64,000 bases of DNA from Rhynochetos jubatus (lineage: Eukaryota; Chordata; Aves; Eurypygiformes; Rhynochetidae): contig CM050657.1 in the NCBI GenBank assembly GCA_027574665.1, positions 28,395,408 to 28,459,407 of the forward strand, read 5' to 3'. A program made the translations under genes and the position numbers. Shown one piece after another: positions 49,401 through 61,400 of the stretch (position 1 is its first letter; each line of letters begins with the position of its first letter). Under the pieces are notes generated by a model. The model saw nothing but the letters and a program-made list of their open reading frames with translations. It was not told the origin of the DNA and did not search any database.

Positions 49401-52400
49401 AAACGAGATGTCATGTTTCCTTGTGTAGTCAATGGAAAGAGACAATCATCATGAACTGTAAGAAACAAGAGCAGCTGGCTGATACCACACCCCTCAGTTT
49501 TGCATTGTAATGATAGAAGAAATCGATCCTAGCCCGTGGGAAGAAAAAGTGCTTTTCAACTCTGTAAAATGTTCACCTGAACAGATTGCTACAGGAAAAT
49601 TTAAATGTAATGATAATCTGACATTATAATTTTAAAATGCAACAGAGAACATTTTTTTTTCCTCTGTCTTTTCTGGTTTTTGAGAACACCACTGGAAAAG
49701 TTATAAATTTGGAACAGTGCTGCTGTTGTATTATGACCAGCTGTACAGTTTAATTAATTCTGTCTTCAAGATCTAAATAGAAATTTCATATCATACCATC
49801 TTAAACGCTTCAATCTTGTAAGAAAAAATACTGTTCTTCCTTCTTTTCTGAATTCTATGAGATTTAGAAAAGTATCTTCATAACAAATAGGTGATATTTG
49901 TCCCTTTCTTGTTGTCTGTAACTATACCACAGTATACGGCCATTGGGATAAACATATGTACTAAAGTGGGAGGATAACTGAAAAATAACCCACTTTCTAC
50001 AGCAGTACAACTGAAAAAGTCATTAAGCAAGAGCTTCAAAAACAAAGGAAAGAATTTAAGTGTACAAAGAAGGACAATAAATGCATTTTACTCCACATCT
50101 GTATGAAATATCATGTCTTCAATAACCTCAATACTATTTTAGTATGTATAATATTTATGTTAACCAAGGATTATTTTTATTTCTCCTCCACTGAAACAGG
50201 GTATGTGTCTACAGGAGTGAGAAAAATCCTTTGCAGAGTTACCCCAGCCAGACTGGGCAGGCTCAGGTACTGAGTGCATGGTAACAGGAACTGGGCACAG
50301 AAGGGTTGAGTGTTCCCATATTCACCCAGAATCTCAGATGTGCTTTGCAGCTCTGCTGAGCTCCCTGCTACCACGACTACCTAGTACATGAGCTAGCTAA
50401 TCTGGCATGCTGTCTATCCAATTATATACTGGATATCCTTGTTGGGGGTTTTGTTTGTTTCACTTAAGTGTGAGCAATAAAAAGTTGACTAACTCTTCTT
50501 GATTAATCATTGAATTTTCCCAGATTGTAGTTGCTCCCCAATAGCCATGCCATACTCTGGCAGTAGAGGTCACAGACTCAACACTTGGCCTTCCCTGGGG
50601 AGTTTGAACTCCAGGCTCACCTGAAGATACAGACATGAAGGTAGCAGCTACAGCACAGGACTTGCTGCAGGAGAGAGGACATCCCTGTGTGACGGAACTC
50701 ACTGTCACACAGTTTGGCTCAGGAAACCTCCAGAATTAAGAAACAACAAAGTTGAGGGTCCCTTGTAGTTGCACTGGGGACATGAGGCAGGGTCAGGAGG
50801 TAAACGCAACTACAAAAAGTCAGAAAATGATTGGTTAATAGATTAAAATAAAAATGATACTGTAATCTAAAGCTAATATGTGTTTTTCTATAGTTTGTTT
50901 TTAAAAGAATCATCAATATTTACTGCTGTGAGCCAAACCTCTTGAATTTTACACTTCATACTGATGATATAACCCTGGTGGTGTTGAGCACAGCTTCTTG
51001 GCCTTTACCCCAACTATAAAATTATCTAGTGCCCTCATCTCTTCAAAAGAGAGTACAGAGCAATAATGAGCTCTTTTCCACTGTTGAGAATTGCCACTCT
51101 TCGCGAATATTTTTTTAAAAGTTGTATTATCTGTGAAATAATTACCTTACGAAAACCCCTCAGATCTCATTTACCCCTCACCAAACAACACAACGAGAAA
51201 AATAATTTTATTATAAAGGTTGTCTTTTTGTTTTTCAGAGCTGTGTATGCAAAGGTAAAAGTCCATGCTTCTGTGATAGCATGAAAGGTAATAAGGTAAG
51301 AACAAACACGTTTCCTTTTTTAAGATTAGTTTATACCTGGAAATTTTTAGTGCATTAGTTGAGTTGATTGAGTGAATTTATTGTGTGATGGTATTCGGTC
51401 AACAGAGTCCCCAGACAATTGGAAAAGGAATACATTGCCTTACAAAAGTCTGTTAAAATGACTCTGGGGACACTGTTTAACTAAGAAGACTTTTAAATTC
51501 CTTATTTTTAAAGGCATTAGTTTGTTTACAGCATTGCATGATGTTTGAACACCAACTGTCCGAAGCACGAGGTAGGTCCCTTTCACAGACTCCTAACAAA
51601 TGCCCACACGTCCTGTTACCCTGGCAGCAGCTCTCCTGTTACAAATTGCATGATGCCACCAAGAGTGTCACTTTCAGTCCTTCTCTCTAGGCATCTTTGG
51701 ACCTTGCCCGTCCTCCCCCTCTCCTTTTTCCGGTTCCTGAAGGAAAGCTGTGTGCACTGGCATCATCAAAGAGATAAATCTGCAGACTGACGAAGGGGAT
51801 GAGTTTCTGGGTCCTAATCACAAGCACCTTGCCAGCAGTGGGGGAACAGCATCAATTCATCAAAAGTAACAGAGCTGCAGCTCTGCCTGTTGCCAATAGT
51901 AGCTTGGCAGAGGCCTGGAGTGGCTTTTAGTCAAACCTGGATTACACAAATGCCAAAAATTCTTTCAAACTCCTGCTTCTAGTTGGGAAAACAACTAATT
52001 CACAAATGAAAAGGGCATTATTGAAAAAGCCATGGCTGGAATTCAGGCTGACTGTGGACACAGTGAATGTCATACTAAGCCTCATCAGTAGATATCAGAT
52101 GACTATATAGACTTTGGGTTGTGGTTAGTCCCACCGATCAACACACTGGCTAGTAAAGAATTGCTCCCAACTTTCCTCCTGTACTTCTCTTGCCAAGAAA
52201 AAATACCATATTGCACCACAGTCAACACTGCTAGTCTTGCCTTTAGGAAGCTTCATTCAGTGGTGGAGGAAAGTTTTCTTAAAGTAAATACGTTCATTAT
52301 TAAAACATATTTGAGAAAGGAGAATACTCATGTCTTTAGTAAAATCTCAGTGCTTATTTTTCATGTTCTTGGTTCATCTGACCTGACTTTGTTCTAACCA

Positions 52401-55400
52401 GAAAAATTGAGACCAATTGAAAAATCAGAAAAAAATTAGCTGCCCACTAAAAGAGAAATATTAATAAGAATGAACACCCACAACTTGTCTTCATCAGTTC
52501 CATGTTAAAGCAACAAAGCAGTTAGTAGGTAAGAGTTCATCATTGTTTACACCAATGAAGTTTTTCAGGCAGCTTTGGAAAGTCAGGACAATTACATGTT
52601 TTGATAACTGTTCAAAGTTAAGGAGTTTTCCAGCCTGAGAACCCTCTGATCTTGTTGATCTGTCAAGAAGAAAGTGTGGACAAAATTGCCTGTACTGTAT
52701 GGAGAGGAGCGAAGCTGTCAGGAGGGCGCAGTGCTGCTCTGTATCTGGAGAGCACCCCATCGCCTGCTGCTGTAAGGGGGTAGCAGGCTCACTGCAGATC
52801 AAGGACTTCTTTCCTTTCCCTGTGAGTTAGTATCACACCCCCTCCAGTGGCAGCTCTTGGCATAGCATTGTCCTTTTTTAGCTTTCTTGGGACGCTGGTA
52901 GATGAAATAAATTGTTTGTTTTAATAAGCTATGCCGGTTTATGATACAGATCTCACAGACACTTCATAATGCAATTCTTATTTTGATCCCTGTTAAAATA
53001 TTCTGGGATTATATTCTATATTTTAATTTTTTAATACTTTTTTAAAAATTCAGAACCCATTTAAAATCTGTTAAATTTGTGGGATTTTGAGGGGCAAGAA
53101 TTGGTGGAGAGACAAACCAAGGTATTTGGCTTGCCCGAGACTTCTTTTGGCTTCTATCTTGTATGTTCAACTTAAATGCTTTTTTGCATAACTCTGCTCT
53201 GATAAAGCAATAGGAAAATTGAGAGAATCAATAACCCCTTCCTCTCTCTTCCATGTCATGCTGTGATGTAAAAGGTCTTGAATAGGCAGCTCTTCACTGA
53301 TTTAAAATTGAGCATGCTAAATTGCTGTTATCTAAAGAGCTGAAATACCTTTTCTGTGAGTTTCTAAACTTGAAGCATTTTTTTTTAACCAAGATAAGAC
53401 TTACATCTTCGTTATATTTAAATAAAAAAATGGAAATGCTTCTTCCATTGTAACTTAGCCTCCTGTATTGTATTTGTGTAGCTTTAATCTTCTGTGTTTC
53501 CTTTACATGGTTTGGTTATTTGATCCTGACGTTAAAAAACACATGAAAAAGTAGTTGGATTTTTAACTACTCAGAACAATTTTTGAAAGTTGTCACTTAA
53601 AGCAAACTTCTTTCATTTTATCATGATGGTTTTGTTGCATTTGACTCCTGTTGTTTCTTTCCATGGCTTGCAGGAAGAGAGATACTGATGGTTTGGAACT
53701 GACCTTGCTGTACAGCAGCAGGCATTAAGTTTGCCAACTACAAATTAGTACTGCTATGATAGATTTGGATTTGTGTTGCTTGGAGGGACCAAACATGCTA
53801 TAGAAATACTAATAAAGAATATGAATCAGCTATTTTGTTAAACTTCTCATGTTGCCAATTAACTTCTGTATTCTGCACCAACTTGACTCGTGTTGTCTTC
53901 TGATACCTTCAACCATACTTAAGATCATGTGACTTCAATGGTACCTTGTGGTCTAGACAGCACATAGGTGGGAACATAAAAAACAGTTCAGTATGGGCAA
54001 GGGTAATATATCTGCCACAGCAGATATCATAGCATGGTATGGATTGGAAGGAACCTTGAAGATCATCCAGTTCCAACCCCCCTGCCATGGGCAGGGACAC
54101 CCTCCACTAGACCAGGTTGCTCCAAGCCTCATCCAGCCTGGCCTCGGACACTTCCAGGGATGGGGCATCCACAGCTTCTCTGGGCATCCTGTCCCAGTGC
54201 CCCCCACCCTCTCCATGAAGAATTTCTTCCTGATATCCAATCTAAATCTCCCTGCTTTCAATTTAAACCCGTTACCCCTTGTCCTGTCACTTCAGGGCCT
54301 TGTAAAAAGTCCCCATCTAACTTTCTTGTAGCCCCTTCAGGTACTGGAAGGTGCTATAAGGTCTCCCCAGAGCCTTCTCTTCTCCAGGCTGAACAAGCCC
54401 AACTCTCTCAGCCTGTCCCCATAGCAGAGGGGCTCCAGCCCTCAGAGCATCTTCGTGGACTCCTCTGGACTCACTCCAACCCATTGATGTCCTTCTGATG
54501 TTGGGGGCCCCAGAGCTGGACACAGCAATCCAGGGGGGTCTCACAAGAGCAGAGCAGATGGGGAGAATCCCCTCCCTCAACCTGCTGGTCAGGCTGCTCT
54601 GGATACAGCCCAGGATCCGGTTGGCTTTCTGGGCTGCCAGCGCACACGGCCGGCTCATGTCCAGCTGTTCATCCCATCTCACACCCCCAAGTCCTCCTCA
54701 GGGCTGGTCTCGATCCATTCTGCGCCCAGCCTGTCCTTGTGCTTGGGATTGCCCCAACCCATGTGCAGGACCTTGTTAAACTTGGTCTTGTTGAACTTCT
54801 TGAGGTTCACATGGACCCACTTCTCAAGCTTGTCAATGTCCCTCTGGGTGGCATCCCTGCCCTCCAATATGTTGACCACACTATGTTAAGAGGTACTGAA
54901 AGTTATGAATGCATTAGAAATAAGTTATCAAAAGTATAATTAATGGATGTTTTAAGAACTTCATTTTCTTAATGTTTACAGGGTGAAAAAGGCTTTCCTG
55001 GTGTTCCAGGTCCACCTGGTCATAGAGGCTTTCCTGGTCCAGAAGGGCCTCCAGGGCCTCAGGGACCAAAGGTAGGTGTATTTGTGAGGCTCACTGAGAG
55101 ACACACAAACCACTGTGCTTGACTCTGAAAGTGAGCTATGAGTGGGTATAGAATTCTGTTTTCAAAAACAATACCAAAACAAACCCAAACATGTTTCAGA
55201 GTCTCCTATTTGGTGAGGAATGTTATGTGGTCACCAGCTGCAATGGTCATTTTTGCCTGAGTCAATGCGAACAAGGGCTTTTGTTGTCAGTTGTCCATTG
55301 GCCAGTGCTAAAGCACCTGGACGGAACTGCCAGAGGCAACGAACATGGGTCTGAATAGATTTTAGCAGCATAACCTCAATTTTGTCTTAACTGTATACAC

Positions 55401-58400
55401 TGACATCTGTTGCTGCAGAGAGAGGAAACAAGCTACTACTGAGACAAGTATGAAAAGTAGATTTAAGAAAAGTTGGCAAAAGATGGTTTTATAGATAAAT
55501 CCTGGTCTGTTAAGGAAATACCTAGCTGCTCGCAGTACAGAGACTTGGGCTTGCTTTCTTTCATGTATGCCTAAACTGAGTCCAAACATGAATTTTCAAT
55601 GACTCTTGCATAAGCAGAAAAAACAAAAAAAAATTGCTCATAAAAAACCCTTTTATTTATATTTGTCTTGAGAAACAGCACTCCTACTGTCATCGATAAA
55701 TTGAGTCTGGTGAATATATTATTTTTGTCTAAATACGGTGTGAACTCAGCCACGGTATAAATCAGGAGGGTACTGCCGCAGTCACATTGTGTCTAGGACC
55801 TGCACTCATGTGGCTCCAGCACTTACCCTTTAAACAATGGGGTTTATAGTTTTAATTTGTTTGGGTATTGTTGCATTATTCTGTCCTGTCTCATTTTTAC
55901 AATATTTTGTGGAACTGTTGCTCATGGTGGGTCTCATACATGTTGATGAGCCATTTATTTGTACTTATTGAAAAGTATTTAGTGGAGCATTTGTCTTTAT
56001 AGAAGTGATACTAACTTCTGCAAGAGTGGCAAAAAGTAAGGATAATTTCTCTAGCAAGAACATACCTGTTAGCCTGAATGCCATTTATTGTCGTGTATTG
56101 CAGTTAGCTTTTCCTATTCAACACCTGTACCTTACCTTAAAAGAAATATGCCTATGATTTTAGGAGCTGTACATTTCTGTACATTCCCCATTTCCTTTCT
56201 GGGAACAATAGAAGTTTCTCATTACCAGTAAAACTCTGAGTGTCTTGAAACAATTCTAGCAGGTTCTGTCTAGACTGTGCTTTGCTGGCTTCTTCAGCCT
56301 TGCTCTCCCATCCTGCTTAGCCCCATTTCAGCCTGCTCCTGGCTTTACTTTCCATGCACAACAGTGCAGGTGAGAGTGGCTGATACATGCATACACCTGA
56401 TCATCAGACAGTTTTATTTATACAGTTTTGTGTGTACATGTTGTTATTGGTGAAATAATAAAAACTTTGCATGTCCTGTTGAAATATATGTGCTTTTTTT
56501 CAATTATATTGAAAGACATTGTTTTCCATTTGTGATCTAGGGTTCTCCAGGGCTTACAGGCTTGGTTGGACCCAAAGGTATACGAGTAAGTATTTGTATT
56601 TTAAACAAACCGCTATGTATTAAATGTTATGTTAACTGCCAACTTAGTTCAATAATTTGTGAAAAATAAACCCAAACCACTATATGTGATTTTAAACTAA
56701 TTTTAAAACTTACAGTGTGGAGTATGCACATCCATTATCTACTTTTTTAGAACTTTTGCCTTTTTTTGCTACACCTTAGGTACAAGGTTTATGCTGTATG
56801 TATTTAGCATTGTGGTGTGCTATGAGAAGGTCAGACTAGAATTCCATGAAGGGTTGTTTTGGGTTTTTTTCTGCGAGCAAAACCTGTCTATGTTAACAGT
56901 GCATAAGCTGCCATTATACTTGGTTCACAGTCAAAAGGGTTGAGGTAATAATGATCTTTTGATAGGATCATATTTGCATTCATTCTTCTGAATGCGATCA
57001 AAAGAAAAACCGCATCATGAGCTTTTGCTTAATATTTGTAATATTGTTCCTCTGTTTTAATGTCATTAGGGACTCCCAGGAATACCTGGATTTTCAGGTC
57101 CCCCAGGCCTTCCAGTAAGTAAAACCAAAACTTATTTAACTATTTCTCTCTTATGACAGTCTTCATTACACAATTATCCTCAGCTCAATGTGCTCACTCC
57201 AGTCTCAACATCAGCATTGTCTCTGTCAATTAGCCGAGAGATAAAAATCTTAGCATCAGCAATTCTTATTCATTGTAATTTAAGATTTAAGAACACATTA
57301 TAATCTCTCAAGTCTTGTGAAACACTGCTCCAACATAAACTTTTTCAGTGTTGCTGTAGAGTAAACTTTTTCAGTGTTGCTGTAGAGTAATATGAATGTG
57401 CAAAAACAAAGCTTGTGTCAATTTTGCACTTCTTTTTAGGGTGAACCAGGAACTGTTGGTCCTCCTGGGCGCTTGGGTGTTCCAGGATGCAACGGCACAA
57501 AGGTACAAACCAAACTGAACATTACAGAGATTGTGATTGGCTGTGCTTAGGAATGGCCAAAAAGCATTCTGACGTTTTCCCCCGATATACAGCAACTTTG
57601 ATTTGTTTTGGTTTGTGACTTTATCATCTAGGAAACATTTGAATCACAAGGCCAGAGGAAGGAAAAGTGCTGCATTTAGATAATTAAATAATACATGTCA
57701 ATGGTCTTTGTTGAAAAGTTAAGAATAATGTTTGATATTTTTACAGATAAAACTTATTTCATTAAATCCAGAAGACCTAATTAGTTTTGTCCAACCTGTC
57801 CTTCTGTTGAAATGGGTTATAAAGAGATAGATAGCTAATTAATTCTATTTCACCACTATCTGGCTTGCAGTTGACAATTCATAGGTCCTGAAAGCAATTA
57901 CAAGAAAAGGTTTAATGTGAAGTTACAGGTTTACTAGTTTTTCTTTGCTCTGTGAGCAAATGGTTCCAGCATTTTGAAAGAGGGAGTCAGAAGAATGCTT
58001 ACGACAGAAAATCATACACTTCTAGTGAAACAGTGAACTGCTCTGACACAGCTAATGAAGCCTGGTGTCTGGGATAGAAGTCAAGACCCATAAAGTGAGG
58101 CTGTGCTCTTCTAGCAAATACGGGGGTAATGCAGCTCACAATTTCAGTATGATAACATAAAAACCTTCTTTTGTCATCACATGTTCTAAAATCAGACCAA
58201 CTAATAAATAATAATATGCATTAATAGTCACGCTTTCTGCTTTCAGGGCGATCGAGGTTTTCCGGGTCCTCCGGGTAGAAGAGGTGCTCCAGGTGTTCCA
58301 GTAGGTACCTGTGAAATTCATGATTGTGTGCATATCTGCCACATAAAGTCATTCACTGAATGGGTGTAAAGCCTCACATTAGCTGCTATTGACAGCAGTT

Positions 58401-61400
58401 GACATACACAGGTATCCCCATTTTATTAATAGGAAAACTACATGATAAAGAAACCAACGTTAGAAGTAATGCTTTACTGGCTGCTCTTTGCACCTCGGCT
58501 TCTTAGCTAATGAGTGCATGCAAATCCATTGTCTGGCGTTAGCTCTTTAGTGTCTCAGGGGATACTCATAAAAATTTACCACGTCTCTAAAAGACCCCAG
58601 TAGATATTTAATAAGATTGCAGCTTCGGTTCATGTCTAAGTATCTTTTATGATATGGCCTAATTAAGTCAATAAGAACTGGGAATTAAACCCAGAACTTT
58701 GCATTGCTTTAAGCCTAGGATTTGGTGTTTTTCTCTGTAGAAATGTGTTTTTAAAAGAAACTTGTAAACAAATGCAAAAGGAACGCTGTCTGTCAAGTTC
58801 CAGTGGCTTTGAATCTAACAGCTTCTCAACATGATCTTTACCAGCTCTCCTGATACTCATTCTTTCCCTTCCTGCCTTTCCCTCCTGCCTTGCTTTTCTG
58901 CCTTCACTTGTAGAGTTGTAACTGTGAGACTGGACTATTTTTGAACAATACTCCCTTTCTTCTTAAACTGAAGTCTGGCACAGTAAACATGTACCTGGCT
59001 GTATACTATGTCCATGAAAATAAATCACTTCAAGAGCATTGAGTTTAGAGAATATTTGGAATGTGTCCGTTCACCATTGCCTCTTGTACTTTTCTGTTTT
59101 AATAATATGATTATTCTTCTCCCTAGGGTGCTGATGGCATCAAAGGAGAGAAGGTCAGTTATTTACACCATATTACTTGACATACTTACGGATGGCCAAC
59201 AGTTTGTGTGTCTGTGTTCACTGCTGGAAAAGAGTTCTTATCTCCATTCATGGCTTTACTTCCCAGAAGAAGCAACCACAAACTTCTGTACCAGTTGCAT
59301 TCACCCTGGGTTACAAAACAGTATTTAATTTCTTTTTGTCCCTTTAACTACTGTTATCTCATGCAATGAATTTAACCCTTTCAAGCACACGAAGAACTAA
59401 GCCCCTCACTCAAACAGCTTAGGAATTCATATGGAAAGCTGCAGATGCACTAGAGAGTATTTTAAAGGGATAAAAAGTATCAAAAATAAATTGAAGGTCA
59501 GGACTGTGGGTGAGTAAAGTGGGTATCTCTTAAATTAAGACTGCTCCTAACAGAGAAGTGGAAGGACTGAAAAAGGTATATTCTGTTTAATACAATATTT
59601 TTTAATAGTAGAACTATCCATAGTGGACAGTTTCCATCATTATGCAATTTTGATGTTGCTTATTTCCCCACAAACTGTATTAGAAGATGTGTTCCACTAC
59701 AGAGTTCTACAGTATAATTTTTTTATCTTCCTTTTTATCTAATTTCCCAGGGGTGCCCTGCAGATGGATATGACCAAGGGTATGGGGCAAAAGGTGATCC
59801 TGGATTGCCAGGAATGCCTGGACTTCAGGTAACTGAGAATTAATTCAGGCTGTGATATATATATATATTTATAAATAATCTGTACACATACAACACATTA
59901 AATGTAATATATGTGTATGTATTTTTATGTTTTATATAATTATAATGTGTTATATACTTTATATATAGTATTTTTTACAATGATCTCACTAATTTCTAAA
60001 CCAGAAAATAATTCTGTGTCTTAAAAAAATTACTAACCTCCTATAGTCTGGTCAATACATTATATTCAAGGTCTTTCTTCTGCTTTTACAAAACAGAGTA
60101 CACCAAGCCAATAGTAGTTAATTTTGCCATCAGAACCAATAGTGTCCATTGCATGTTAGTAAAGTGAGATAGGGAAGTCAGGTTGCAGACAAACAAAAAT
60201 ACTTTAGAAATAGAGAAAAAAATGGTCATACATTTAGGGGTTTACTCCTACATACAGAACAGAATAGAATGCAATAAAATAGTTCAGTGCAGTTGGAAGG
60301 GACCTACAATGACCATCTAGTCCAACTGCAGAAATTCCCCATGAAGTAAGATTGAGCAGATTAGACCAGCCCAACTACTGCACTAGACTACTAACAAAGC
60401 ACAGTATGATCCATATTTTACAAATGGAGATTAACAGGAGAAGGTAGAGCAGACACCTATTTTGGCTGTTACAACAAATAAAGGGCGTTAAATTAAAAGG
60501 AAAATCAACATGTTTAATTTTCCGTTTCTTTGAAAATGAAGCTTTAAAATATAGGATTTATTGCACAGAATATTTAAAATATTAAAGTCTTATGAGGGCT
60601 AGCAATTGGGCTATATGGATTATGAGAATGTCCAGTTAAACAGGACATACCTCCACCCTTGAGTAGCTTAGTTTTAGAACAGGTATGTTTTTCTCATGTT
60701 TCAGACCATGCCAACCAATGAAACAGTGAGGAGCAATTACACTTAGTCTTGTGGCTTGCTCATAATCTGGCCAGAAGATTTATTCCTGTTTCTTTTTCAA
60801 TATGCAGGGCGCCCAGGGTGTTCAAGGATATCCTGGGGAGTATGGACCACAGGGCCCTCCAGGAGCTTCAGTGAGTATGAACTTATGTCTCACTTGTTAC
60901 ATTAACCTTTGATCTTCCCAACCTGTGGAATTACACAAATACAAGTACCTGACTCTCCTAGACTTGACAAGAGGACAAGGACAACAAGAGGCGGGTGTCT
61001 GCAAAATCCATATCCTTCTACACACATCTGAATTTTTTTTCACTTTATTTTGATTACTTTTATGCATGATAATTTCTGTGTTTTCATAAGCATCCTTTTC
61101 CATGTACACATAAATTTCAATTTTCAAACAATTACCCATAAATTCACTTTAAGTACTAATGCTATAGCTGTAAGAGAGATGTATATGTTCGCAACTAGAC
61201 TGTATAGACTTTCTGTCACCCACTGACAACAAATTGAAGAAAGAATAAAAATAGTAATATAACTCACATGAAAAATTGGTACTTGAAAATACCTATATTG
61301 GTGTTGAAGATTGCAATTTTTACATTAGGAATTTTTTTCTTCCTTTTTTGTAGGGCATGCCAGGGAAAGAAGGACCTCCTGGACCTAAGGTAGTCTTAGA

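Larger units (their letters stand above)
34433..51238 (+). other. 16.8 kb COL4A3 intron 1
   Basis: It begins in the CpG island and then turns AT-rich. The only large element is the 3.5 kb antisense CR1 at 43249-46720; homopolymer T and A runs occur near 39050, 39210 and 42656. No other gene is recognised on either strand. Confidence 0.8.
55072..59126 (+). other. COL4A3 introns 3 to 7
   Basis: Outside the exons at 56541, 57070, 57440 and 58257 I see unique intron and the 26 bp tandem duplication at 57336. Confidence 0.8.
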
